The notes beneath the pieces are model-generated. The model made no database searches. It was not told where the DNA came from and saw only the letters and a program-made list of their open reading frames with translations. From Spongospora subterranea f. sp. subterranea (Eukaryota; Endomyxa: Phytomyxea; Phytomyxea; Plasmodiophorida), in assembly GCA_049724395.1 (NCBI GenBank), contig JAUGWO010000002.1, positions 51,900-115,899 on the forward strand: DNA of 64,000 nucleotides. Direction: 5' to 3'. Below, piece after piece: positions 11,788-23,077 of this stretch (positions are counted from its first letter, which is position 1; each line of letters opens with the position of its first letter). A program made the translations under genes and the position numbers.

Positions 11788-14700
11788 ATGCTGCCGGTCG
11801 ACGAAATCACCCACTTAATCCAGCACGATGTGAACTGTTTATCTCAAGGTGGTGCCGATAAGATGCAACGCCGTCAGGCGATTCTTCGGCTTCGTTCGAA
11901 GTTGACCGAACTGCGCGTTGTTCCGCGGTCGAACAACGACGATGGCGAGGCTCGCGATACGCTCATCACAAATGTTCTTCTGGATCCCCTTACAAGTGGT
12001 TTACAAGATCAAAGCGAATCGTGTCGAAGTTCCTCATTAGCTTTGCTGAAAGAGTAATTCATTCCGTTTGAACCCAATTCCGTGTTCACCCATTTTGGCC
12101 ATTTCGTTGTCCAGGCTAATTCCGGCGGATTGTCAAGCAATTGCCAAATTATTTTCCAAGCTGGTTCTGCTGTGCCATGAGAGATTAACGTCGTCGACTG
12201 GAGGCGAACCATCCGAAGAGTTGAGGCTATCATTGATACAATTATTATCGGATGTTGTCACAAGTGCCGACCTATCTGTACAAATCAAATCTCATGAGGA
12301 AGTTCTGCTGAAATTGATCGGGCGAGTCTTGTTGGATCAATACCCTGACCTAAAATCCGGCATTTGCGCTTTTATTCAACAACTGGCGACTTCGTCGGCC
12401 CATCTTGATTTCAAGACCGTTGTTCCATCTGTTCTAATCAATCTGAAGCATCAACGACATAAAGTCAGGTTCGACAGTCTTGTCGCCATTGGTGCCATAA
12501 TTCAGGTAAAGCTAGCGTTGGCAAACTGTGTCGTTCGTCTGTTGAATTGGATCATAGTCGTGCAATGGTGAATCTGGTTCCCGAACATTGCCCAACTGGG
12601 TTGTTGAAGATGTATTCCCGGCGTTGATGCCCATCACTGTTGATCGCTCACAAGGTGTTCGAAATGCAGTATTCGATCATGTACCGTTGTTTCGTTGATC
12701 TTAAATCCGTTTCGGTTGAAACTCTGTTTTTTTTTTCAGGTTTTCACCATTTTATCCACATTTTGTATTGCGAAGGGCCCAACTCTGTGGTCGCTGTTGA
12801 TGATGATCTTGGCCGGGATGTCGGATCCTTCTGCTGAAACCTCCAGTCATTGCCTTGCCAGATTCGCTGAGTTCACCCCTTGCTTCGTTGGTCAGAGTGC
12901 GTATTCAGCCTACATATGATTCTGATTTGTTTCTTCTTTATTACAGCGGCTTCGTCAAACTCGAATCAACAAAGTAAGAACATGCAACGATTATGCTCTA
13001 CTTTGATCCTAAAACTGCATGTTGGGAATAGGCGGCCCTGAGTTATTATGTGATAATCTGGAGGGACTACTTTCTAGCCAGGTCCATACGCAATTCTGTT
13101 GTGTTTTTCTCAAAATTCTTCATTTTATACTCATGGTTCGTATAGTTATTGCCGATGTTAACCGCCTGGACATCATCGATGCGGCTTCAAGCCTCCAGAA
13201 TTCTGCAAACTGTCATTGTTCAGTCGTCATCTGAGATTACCTCGTTTGTTGATAAGGTAATGCCTCTTTTCGTCTCCAGTTTCGTCTTTGTCCAAACGAA
13301 TACTAGGTTATTCGATGTCTGATTTGCGCTGCCAACGATGACGATCCTGCCAATATTCAAAGTTTAGGAGAATGTGCATATCTGCTTGGATCACATGCTC
13401 AACCAGATCCTTTGTTCCAGGTTCTGTATTCTGGTAAGATTGTTTCATCACGCCGCTATCGCACGTTGCTCAACGTTCACATTAGAACTGTCCCAAGCGG
13501 TGTCCCAATGTCTCAAGCATCAATGCAGTCAAACGGTAATGCTGATTCGCCACGTCCTTCGAGGGATTGCTGAAAAACAACGCGACTTCGATCATCGTTT
13601 CTTGTCCAAACTTCTCTCATTGGCAGCAGATTTTGCGGCAAACGAGATGCAGCTTGAAAGCCCTTATTTATCGTTTTTAGAAACATGCTTAACCTCTATA
13701 CCGCTCGCTTGCGTTCAAACGCAGCTCGATTTTTTCCTTGCCCTTTTGCAAGTGTGGACCGTTGGTGAGTCGATTTTTGCTGAGAACGTCGCGAATCACT
13801 TGGCCCGAATTTCTGGTCTTTCTTCAACGTCGGAGCTGTTCAGTCGCCATTTTTCTGCTGGCCTTCAGCAAATCAACGGGGAGATCAACAAGTAATGTCG
13901 TTCAGGAAACTGACGAACGTCTGTGCTAAACGCAATTCCTACCCAGAAACCTTTCCGATTCAAGTCTTCGTAATTTGTCGTGTCTGGTATTCCATGCGGC
14001 TCCTTACTTAACGGCTGACCATATTCGTGAACTTATTCCATTACTGTCCACGATTGTCCATGCCACCTCTGAAGACGACGAATCCCAATCTGGTATTCCG
14101 CTTTAGTCAGATCATCATTTCGCTGTTTTTAGATTCTTCCTTAGAATCAAATGCAAAACACAGAATCATAGTTATGGATTGTATAAAACGGGTGATCCAG
14201 TCAACACCCAACATTGAGCTTTTCCTTGGTATTTCACGATATCCACATGGTCTTGTCTGCCCATCTGACTTCAACCAATTTAGACAGTGTAATTGCCGTC
14301 TTGGTATCGCCCAACATTGTTTGGCGCCCTGGACGTAATGCGGCTATGTTGAGAATCAGGGCGATTGGATGCCTGCTGGCTTCCACTGACCGCTCGAATC
14401 TCATTGAATCGTGCTCTTCTACTACGATCAACGGTTTCTTTCCCCAACTGGTCTCCAGTCTTGACGATTACGAGCTGGATATCAGGTCGGTTCAAGCCCA
14501 GTTTCGTATAATTGTTGTTTTACTCATCGACATCAGGCTTCTATGCTCACGCCTAATTCGGTCGTTTCTTCAAAACCAAAATTTGCACTTTACTCTGCCG
14601 CCGAATTTACCCAGCGATTTACTCGCGAGGCTCGACGATAACAATGATCAAGTTCGTGTTGATACATGTAAATCGTTGGCGGCTTTGTTCTCGTGTGATC

Positions 14701-14974
14701 AATTTGTCAAGGTGCATATATATTTTTGATCGCATATCTTTATACTGACCTATTGCAGGATTCAGCCACATTCACAAGCGTTTGCTCAACGGCCTTTATA
14801 CACCTGGACGATCCGAATCGAGAAATTCAAGTTGCAGTTTATTCCCTGCTGAAACACTTGCAGAGTGTCGATCAGTACGCCGTATTTAGGGATGAAATCG
14901 ATCGGTTCCGCAAGCGGGCCGCACCTTCGTGTACATATTTTAATGATTTACTGGATGATCCTCGCCAAACTTAA
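11788..14974 (+). CDS. DNAAF5: Dynein axonemal assembly factor 5 (HEATR2-like HEAT-repeat protein)
   Basis: DNAAF5 is a cytoplasmic HEAT-repeat co-chaperone for preassembly of ciliary dynein arms. The ATG at 11788 opens MLPVDEITHLIQHDVN. EELRLSLIQLLSDVV and LINLKHQRHKVRFDSLVAIG line up with the family segments EELRLALVQLLG and ISHQHWKVRVAAIEATG. Later exons keep HEAT pairs such as GPTLWSLLMMILAGMSDPS, VLRGIAEKQRDFDHRFLSKL, VRVDTCKSLAALFSC and EIQVAVYSLLKHLQS. It ends SCTYFNDLLDDPRQT. About ten short introns interrupt it. It lies 227 bp after BMS1 and is convergent with the PPR gene (113 bp). The presence of this gene implies motile cilia in the life cycle. Generic HEAT proteins are the alternative, but the N-terminal match is specific. 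Confidence 0.75.
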
Positions 14975-15087
14975 TCTATTATTAAATGTATTGAATAAAT
15001 AACGGCCAGTTTTCTTTATGGTCATGGAGCTGATGTTTTGCATATTTGACAGTCGATCGAGTTCTTGTTCGACGTTAACCAAGACTC

Positions 15088-17754
15088 CTAAGGCAGAAGG
15101 TCAATGTAGTTGAAGAAATTTAATCCACAACCCATTACGTCGATAGTCTCTTTCAGTGCCCTTTCCTGATTCCTAGACTCAGCGCTTCGAATGGCATTTT
15201 TCCATGGGGCAGATTTGACGAGTTCACCCTTAGTCCTTGGCCAATGCCGTGTTTGGTGGTAAACCCATAATGAGCCGAAGCAAGATTCTAAAGCCGGTAG
15301 CGCATTGGTTGGCAAGGGTAATCGCTGGTCTCGTATCAAACTGTGAAACAACCATCAGCATGATAGCGAAAGGCCAATCATTAATCTGAAACCTTAGGAT
15401 GATTTCGCATTGCCTTGCATTTTTGCGCCGGGCAAAAATATGAAGTAAAGCCGACCAAGAGTCCAGGTTTGGTAATATTTTGGCATAACAGCGCATGCGT
15501 TCAAACACATCCTGACACCTGCAACGAGTGGCTGAGTTGATAAATAAATCAGAACGAAAACAGTTTGGGCATCATACCGTGCCAGGTCGTTGGATCGCGA
15601 GTACAAGATGAGAAGCGAATTCCATGCATGCAATGAAGGAGTGACACCCAATCGGACCATGCTGTTGCTGACTTGTACGACCGACGAGATACTGCGATCT
15701 GCTGCAGATAATCGAAGCAGAACGGCTCTAGAACCCAAGTAGATCCTATGCGTTTCTTCTTCGATGCGCCGAAGGCGATCTAGGGCGGATAGTGGTCCAG
15801 CTCGCCTATATATTGACGCAACCATCTCCGATACAGCGAATCCTGTGGGACTCATCGACATTGTCCTAAGACATTTTATCTCATTCACATCTAGATCATG
15901 AATTGTCGGTCGGTACCGCAGCTGTTGATAGGCTCCCTCCTGGGCGTGTGTTGCTCCCAAACGGCTAGCGACAACCATGACAGAATCGAGGAGCGCAGGC
16001 CACTGCGCTTCAGAAGATCTCATTTTCACAACACCTTGACACAGCAGTTTTACATGCAGATCGTCGCCGAGTACAGGATTCGAGATCTGCCAAGGAAATT
16101 CAATATTGAGGACAAAAAAAACAAAGTAGTTACCACCTTTAATGAATTAACCGTTTCCGAAAGGGCCAGCATAACAAATACATCTGGCTCAACGCCCTAA
16201 ACGGTTGAGAATTGGTGAGATTGTGCAACAATTAGCATCATGACCTACGGACCAGAGATATCAATCTGGACCAAACTCGGGATACTTCATCTGAGGTTCG
16301 GCAAAGATACAAAAGACGCGAGTAAAGAAATCCATCTGGTGCTTTAACTCGTCCAACTAAAGATTCACACGTGTTCAACTTGTAAATACGAGCTCCGATC
16401 AGCGCTGTCAGGGCGATTGCATCTAGCGGAACTGACTTTGGCCAAAACGCAAAAAATTTGCAGACAAATTGCTATAAATCATCAGCACACATTCGACGCT
16501 CAATTCATATATTGGTCACCTTCTGATTGAATTTGCTCGCGCGGGCCATAAGCGTCGTTATGATGTGCGTTGTCGGTTTCCCATATGACAACATAGCTAG
16601 GGCAGTTTGAAACTGCTGAGCAGATCCTAATCGAGTGACGATGACTGAAAAATCGTGATGATCCAATGTAAATTTCTCCAGGAAAATGGGCATTTGCACA
16701 GTGATGCAATCGAATTGGCGCAGGTCAATTAGGCGCTTGAACAGCACTCCAACGGTGAAAGCTGAAGGTTGAATAAACTGGATGAACAATTGTTATATAT
16801 TTGGTGTGTGTGAAGAAAAACATGCTGCAACTTACCATATTGAACGTTTGAAATGGATCGTCGCTAACGAGGAGCAACGCATGCGCCGCAGAGCCGTACA
16901 CACTTTTTTTTTCGACTTTCTGCCGGCAATATTTGAATATCAATGATTCAACCAATTTGCGTCGCGACGGAAATTCAGGACTGAAAAATATATCGTTGAT
17001 AAACGCTATATGAGACCAACAAACCCATACGTTGTTCTGGCTAAATATGTAGTTAGCTTTGTTGCTGTACCGATATCCACTGGCAAAGCCAAGTTGTTCA
17101 CACACGTAAGCAGCATTTGGCAACGTGAGCCTTCTCCAATGGAACCATACAGCAGGATTAACCTGGCGAAGTCACTGGCTTTTGGTTGAGGCATTGTACT
17201 GTGCATCTTCCAAACAGTTTGAAGGTCTCTCGCGGCACAATACGCGTCCATATAGAGGAAATAACTGGCAAAGGATGGATCACCACGACAATGACGAGGT
17301 ATTGACCCGAAAACAACGTTAATTTGCTCTAAAGAGGCGGATTTGTCAAAACCTGTGGACCAATTCGTTCAACCACGACAGCGCATAAGGCGTAAAAGGA
17401 CAGATTACCGAGACGCTTAGCATGTCGGACTTGATGAGCTAACAAAGACAGGTGGATCTCGTAGACTATAGCCTGATTCTTCATGTTGTACGGCATCGAC
17501 TTCAACGCTCTCTCGAACGACTGTGATGTATGAGCAGCGCATTGCAATAAAATGCGGGTCCAATCTTTCAAAGTTTCTCTGAAGCTGATGCTCCTTCTAT
17601 CATTTAGGGCCGCAAGTTTCGCATCAAGTTTATCCCCTTCAAAGGGGTGTATTCGGCGCCTCTTTCGTCTAATGCTTAACAGACGGTCCATATTGTACAG
17701 CGAGAACCATCGCTTTGCAGTACTTGTCCTGCACCAGATCAATGACTGCAGCAT
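15088..17754 (-). CDS. Pentatricopeptide-repeat-like organellar protein
   Basis: The ATG at 17754 gives MLQSLIWCRTSTAKRWFSLY, an Arg/Ser-rich, acid-free leader like a mitochondrial presequence, then a strongly basic segment (RRKRRRIHPF). Downstream exons encode helical repeats of PPR type, best seen as LGVTPSLHAWNSLLILYSRSN and PNLDSWSALLHIFARRKNA (x-P-x-x-x-x-W/Y-N-S/A-L-L pattern). KASDFARLILLYGSIGEGSR and LGSAQQFQTALAMLSYGKPT are weaker. Introns are numerous and not all resolved, notably 16030-16500. PPR proteins bind organellar RNA for processing, stability or translation. Which RNA cannot be told. It is convergent with DNAAF5. Confidence 0.6.
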
Positions 17755-18010
17755 AATCACGAACAAATCATATTATTCGGCCAAATGAGTTTCAATATTA
17801 CTCCCAGGAAAATTACCACTGCCCGCATGGGAAACGGGTTGCATCATCCCGAAAGAGGCCAAACCCTTGACGGCAAGGCGGCAACTGTAGCCACAGTGTA
17901 ACATGTTTCCCACGGCCTGCCCGCGGCATTGATTGTTTGACAAAATCGGGATTCTCCTGTTGACAGCTTCGAGAAGATTGGTAGAAAAAAACTAACATAG
18001 GGAATATATT

Positions 18011-18184
18011 TTATTGAACCAAAACTGATGCGGCCGTAAACTTGCTTTCGGAACCAGGAGACTCATATCCAAGGGTTTCCTGCTGGGAAGGTTTCGACAT
18101 TTTCAGTTCCATAATGCAGGAAGCCCGAATACGGGAAAAAGTATCTTCGCTAGCATTCTTCGGAGGCGGAAACACGTGACTCAT
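18011..18184 (-). CDS. Small 57-codon protein, uncharacterised
   Basis: An ATG at 18184 opens a complete frame beginning MSHVFPPPKNASEDTFSRIR and ending TAASVLVQ. The stop (TAA, 18011-18013) overlaps an AATAAA-type polyadenylation signal. A TATA-like TATATA lies about 12 bp upstream of the start, shared with the divergent secreted-protein gene. No membrane segment or signal peptide is present. The protein is Ser/Pro-rich and hydrophilic. The compact promoter, start, stop and poly(A) arrangement is the argument for a real gene. The family is not recognised. Confidence 0.4.
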   Translation of the reverse strand: MSHVFPPPKNASEDTFSRIRASCIMELKMSKPSQQETLGYESPGSESKFTAASVLVQ

Positions 18185-18194
18185 CTTTCCGATG

Positions 18195-18204
18195 GGTATA
18201 TATC
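18195..18204. promoter_or_regulatory. TATA-like element between divergent genes
   Basis: GGTATATATC reads as a TATA box on both strands, midway in the 52-bp gap between the small minus-strand gene (start 18184) and the secreted-protein gene (start 18237). It is too close to both starts for long leaders, which is usual in compact genomes. This is inference from position and composition only. Confidence 0.3.
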
Positions 18205-18236
18205 AATCCAACAGGTGATTGCCTCATAACCAAAAA

Positions 18237-18770
18237 ATGTCGTTCAACGCGCCTGCATTGAGCCCATTGTGCATCATTTTGCTGTTTGTCATTGTTCAAG
18301 CCAATAATCCGGCCAAACCCAGTAATCTGACCTCTGACTTATCCCAATCGGGTACGTTATCTCAATCCAGTCATCTGACCGGATCCAATTTTGGCTTATC
18401 CCCATCGGGTAAGTTATCCAAATCCGAGTCTCTTAGGCTAGCGCTCGGGGCCGAGATCTATGCCTCAATCATTCCTGGTAATCACTCAGTCGCCGCTGCG
18501 TACTGTCGCTCAAACCAGGTCGAACTTGTGTCGCCATTGACGCTCCAGCACATACAGCAGCAAAACCCCAACATGGTTCCTGAACTACTTCGATGCTATC
18601 CCGAGCTGAAGTGGCAATCCTCGGTCTGGATCCTCGGGCCAAATCACGATGCCGACCCCAAAAACTGTATAGTTGCCGATCTTGCCTCGGTACCGATCAT
18701 GTTCATGTCTAAACCTTGTGATGGCACACCCACCTATGGATTATGTTTCGGCGGACCAGTTCCGAGATGA
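18237..18770 (+). CDS. Secreted protein, weak C-type-lectin-like C-terminus
   Basis: The ATG at 18237 (the second of two close in-frame ATGs) gives a textbook signal peptide: LSPLCIILLFVIVQANN, with likely cleavage after VQA. A Ser/Leu-rich segment with three imperfect SQSGTLSQSS/LSPSGKLSKS-type repeats follows. The C-terminal half has evenly spaced Cys (YCRSN, LRCYP, KNCIVAD, KPCDG, GLCFGG) and SSVWILGPN ... NCIVADL ... PCDGTPTYGLC. This is reminiscent of the second half of a C-type lectin fold, but key residues are not clear. A single exon of 178 codons. A secreted adhesin or effector is a reasonable inference. The lectin assignment is tentative. Confidence 0.6.
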   Translation: MSFNAPALSPLCIILLFVIVQANNPAKPSNLTSDLSQSGTLSQSSHLTGSNFGLSPSGKLSKSESLRLALGAEIYASIIPGNHSVAAAYCRSNQVELVSPLTLQHIQQQNPNMVPELLRCYPELKWQSSVWILGPNHDADPKNCIVADLASVPIMFMSKPCDGTPTYGLCFGGPVPR

Positions 18771-19239
18771 TTCTGAAGAGATTTCATGAACCCACTGTAT
18801 CTGTCACGAAATAAAACCTCGTTTCTCGGAGAAGCGGCCTTGCCCAAGTTGCGTCTGAGAAAATGAACGGTTGCATTTGTCAGCTGTACTGTAGGTTCCT
18901 GACGCATCAAATTAATACGCACCAACTTTTTGTAAAGCTCTGGTTAGTATTGCGATCCGCCACAATCATTGTTAGTCCGACCGATTATTTATCGGCAGGT
19001 TCATGTTCATCTGAATTAGTCGTAAAGTCAAAGGTGAGTCACGTTGAACGAGTTGCAGTTTTTTCATGATTCATGAGTTAATCCATGATCGGTGCAATCT
19101 GTCTTTAGTAGTGAATAGCGTCCGTTGAACAAACGTATTTATTTGAAGTGATTATTGAAGTCCATGAGTAATTTCCTCATCGTATTCCTTATGTGTTGAT
19201 ATGATATTGTTGTGATTAGGTTTATCTAGCGAATCGTCG

Positions 19240-19440
19240 ATGGCGTTGAAAGGGCAATTAGCATCGTCAATCAAGGTTATGGAACACTTGCTGAAGCAAA
19301 AGATGAACGCTGCTGCAGAGCAAATGAATCAAGGATATAACAACACAGCGCCACTCATGAAAGAGATCGAGGCTGTTCAGGCCATGTTAGATCGACAGAC
19401 CAAACAACTAGCGAAGCTGACGTTAGGCGCTAATAAATAA
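19240..19440 (+). CDS. Small coiled-coil protein (66 aa)
   Basis: Starts ATG at 19240 and reads MALKGQLASSIKVMEHLLKQ, ending KQLAKLTLGANK before TAA. Heptad-like Leu/Met/Ala spacing across the whole length predicts a single helical coiled coil, as in small subunits of multi-protein tethering or kinetochore complexes. There is no Cys, signal or membrane segment. Upstream non-coding exons are possible because an AG precedes the ATG. It converges with the anoctamin gene, whose stop lies 58 bp away. The family is not recognised. Confidence 0.4.
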   Translation: MALKGQLASSIKVMEHLLKQKMNAAAEQMNQGYNNTAPLMKEIEAVQAMLDRQTKQLAKLTLGANK

Positions 19441-19498
19441 CGTCGGTTGTATCCCAAATACTTCTGCATGATCGAATTTGGCCACAGCCTTTATCTGT

Positions 19499-22400
19499 TT
19501 ATTTCCTCGTCTCAACATAATGTCCTTCTGTCTTCTTGTAGTTTTTCATGAATTGATATCTTCGTCGCTGGGTGTCGAACGACCTCCAGGCAATCCATTT
19601 CGGCTCTCGAGAAATCAATGACATGGTTAGAGCTTGAAGGATCAACACAAGGTGCTCAAGTAACAACGCGACCATTATCCTATACGATATTGATACGCAA
19701 TCGTGATTCGGCCCATAATTAGCGGAACGCTCGCACCCTTGAACGAATGCTTCCAGATGACCCGTACTGAAACAGACCATCCCAACACTGATAATGCCTC
19801 CCAAAACCATGGCGACTAATAAATACTTTTCCCATGATCCTATAAACAATTGCCATTAGATAATCGATTGAATTCAATAGCTTTCGTACCAGCATTGCGA
19901 GCCCTTCTAGGCTGTGACCTCTGATAAACAAACGCCATTTTCAATACATCGCAATGGAGTTCGCATAAGGCATGGACACAAGCGATTACGCTGATGATTG
20001 GAGATACGACGGAAAACGATGCGATAATCCCTAGATATACGACAATGTCGTCATAGTCCTTATAGCTTGCCCGCTGAGTTAGATTCATAGATTCAACAAG
20101 ATCCCTAAATGACTGTTGAATGTCTGGACAATGGATGCCGACCTGATTTTAGTTTAGTCAGTAACGCTTTCCAGAAAATTCGTGCTTTTTCATACGGGCA
20201 TATCAAGGTTAAATCTAAGCTGTGCAGAAAACGAATGAGCTTTTAAGCGTTGGTTTTGATCGATAACTTGGAGCTCTATTGGTTCTTTTGATTTCTCAAC
20301 AATGCGACGATGCTTCCGAAGCAAGTGGACCGAGGGCAGCATCTGATTCAGTCAGTATGAAAATGTTGGACAAAACATTCATACAAATGTTACCGTCAGG
20401 ATAACGAAGTTAATGCCTAGATACGCATAGATTGGGACAACTAGAGTGCTGTTAAGGTCAAACGCCCGCCGATCAAACTTAAATACCAATAACGAAGACG
20501 CGTTGGCTTCCAAAAATGCATGCAAATCTTCACCGAATGCCACGAAGGCGAAGGATACTGACATGAACCAAGGATATAAGCTGGTCCATTGCATCCAGAA
20601 AGTTTTCTCGATCAACGACTCGCTAAGCCTGAATTCCAGCCTATGATTTTCCATTTTGGCGAACCATGACGCAATGGATTTGGCTTTCACCTGAATATTT
20701 GTCAGCGGTTATCTCACAATTCAAGCCTCGTGAAATCACCTGGAAGAAGCTCATCAGAGCACCCATTGATACGGATATAATGATAGACAGTACCCATCTT
20801 GTTGCTGATGATAAGCATACATATGAAGTCGTTGTGTTGCATGCTTCATAAGAGTTTAGGTACACATGACAGCTGATGAACACTGACGTGCCCACCATCA
20901 TCACTATCAACTATACGCCAGAGTCAATAAGCTGTTATTTCCAACTTTTCAGATACAGAGACCTGGCTAATAAAAAAAACAACATAGAATGGAAAGACAC
21001 GATACTTTCCGTTTGTGTCGTCTTCGCCATTTTCAATCAAATCTGACGTCAACTTTGATGTCGCTCCAGAATATTCCTTGTTAAGATACGCCCGTTCGTT
21101 AGTAGTGCTTGTATTCCAAATAACTGAAAGTTCAGCACATTTCCTTTGCCACATACGTATATAACTACATGTTCAATTATTTCCGGATAACCATGGCCAA
21201 AAGAGATTTTACCTACATTGGAATCCAGATGGACGGTACAAGTAATCCATAGGCAGCAATCGTTCTAGAGTATGTGCGATCATCAATGCCGTTGACTGCA
21301 TAGGCTAAGGCAACACTTAGACCTATTACTGCAGGAATAACTATCCATCTTAGAAAATGAACTGCAAATGCGTATTGCATAGCGACAGTTTCTCCAGAAT
21401 GCCGGCGAAGCTCAAAAATAAAGAAGTCATACCCAACGCGGTAAGAAGCATCGTCTGTCAACTCAACTGGTTGCCCACTCTTTGGTGAGATATCAATTTT
21501 TGGACCATTAAAGTATTCATTCTGCATGTACAATGGATATGCAGTCTTATTGGCAATTGGAACATCTTACGATTTGAAACAGATTTCGACGCCAAAACAG
21601 TAGCTGACGAAGATGCACTTGAATAAATCGTGTTTGAAACCTCATACACTGTAGAGGAATGATGGCTTCAACATCGTCGTATCCCGCTTGGATGCCAGAC
21701 CGCTCAATAATCAAAGACCTACGACACGAGACCGTACGATATTAGAACACATTTACATCATGAGTTACGGAAGCCGATGGAAACAAACTTGTACCGGCAT
21801 CAATAGAACCAACAATGACGTCAATATCACGGTGAGGTGTCCGTTAACGTAACAGCCACACTTATCATGTTTCCCAAACAAGTATTAAAATCTGTTGGTA
21901 TCATAGGCTCTACGTATGCCTTTCCCATAGTGTTACATTTCTGACTAGCATGTCGTGTTTGGACTGGGGTAACGTATACCATGTGGTGAAACATGTGTAT
22001 CATAAATTCTACAATATGGGAATGAGATATAAATTACCCGCATTGCACTATTTCCGCATAAGTTAGATGATCGTGATCGGTTCTTTGATCAGGTGCACCC
22101 TGACATCCAGAGTTCATCCATCGCTCCAGTTGGAGTGTACGTGACATCTCCCCCAATGCTGCTGAATCGACGCGAACCACCACTATTACAAAGTGACCAT
22201 CGTCAGGGTCGTTGCCGTCATGGGTATATAGGAGATCAAATGAAGGGCCGGCTTCACAGAGTTTCTTCAACACATTGATCAATGACGGCTTCGGATCAAG
22301 TGACATATCTCCCCTGAAAATTATTGCAAACTTTTTGTTTAGCAAGTCAGTTTCTGCCAAGAGACCTGCAAGGTTGAGACCTCCACCTGATATGGATTTG

Positions 22401-22689
22401 ATTCCGACACCATTAAGGACGCATATTTTCGAGCAGCAGAAATTTCGCTTTTGTTGATGAAATCAGCCAGTTGAATGAGCCTTATCATCACATAGACTCT
22501 ATAAGTTCTTGAAATTTGATTGAGACAGTGGTATTTTTACTTTGTCGACGATTTTGATGCAACTTCTTTGGTTGTTGAGGCAACCATTCCGAATCTAGAT
22601 TTGGGAGAGAACGCAACCGATTTAGTGAGCGACGGTACAACGTCTCTGTTTTCTGAATTGTCCAACGTCGAATCATATTCCGTCGGCAT
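19499..22689 (-). CDS. Anoctamin/TMEM16 family membrane protein
   Basis: TMEM16 proteins are Ca2+-activated phospholipid scramblases or chloride channels (ER-PM tethers in yeast Ist2). The ATG at 22689 starts a Ser/Lys-rich exon (MPTEYDSTLDNSENRDVVPS). The cytosolic domain follows (VVVRVDSAALGEM). Membrane exons include YAFAVHFLRWIVIPAVIGLS, then the signature post-TM3 segment MWQRKCAELSVIWNTS (family: FWKRxxAxLxxxWD). YKDYDDIVVYLGIIASFSVV corresponds to the FxDYLEMxIQFG region near the Ca2+ site. The last helix is ISYRIMVALLLEHLVLILQA. About nine introns of roughly 50 nt were followed, not all at base resolution. The length (700-800 residues) is right for the family. Scramblase versus channel cannot be decided. 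Confidence 0.8.
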
Positions 22690-23077
22690 TAGTTAATGAA
22701 AGATCACATATGGTACTGCAGTAGTAATGCCAAAAATGAGGATCGGCAATGTTGTTCTTTACCACTAACCATTGCAAATTACGGTGAAGGTCCAAGGCAA
22801 GATACGTTGAAAAAGAAATTCGCTAAAGGTCATTTGATGTAGAACTGATCATGACGATCAATCTTCAAGACGTCATCTTCCGGTCATGATGATCTTTTGG
22901 CTTGTTGATTATCCGTGCCTCATTCCGATCCTTAGGCCTTTGGTTGACACTCAGACGTGATCGTGCGGCGTAATCCCTGTTAGAAGACGAGGGTCATCTG
23001 GCCCTCTTCTGCAGGCCGTACCAATTCCTTCATTTAGTTGTTCCTCTATAATCCAAACCATTAACACCCCTGATAAC
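22690..23077. other. Divergent promoter region, anoctamin and CDPK
   Basis: A 388-bp gap between two divergent starts, with no open frame of note. The segment 22850-22890 contains repeated ATGATC/CATGAT words (several GATCATGA-type near-palindromes) that could be regulatory. Nothing firmer is seen. Confidence 0.3.
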
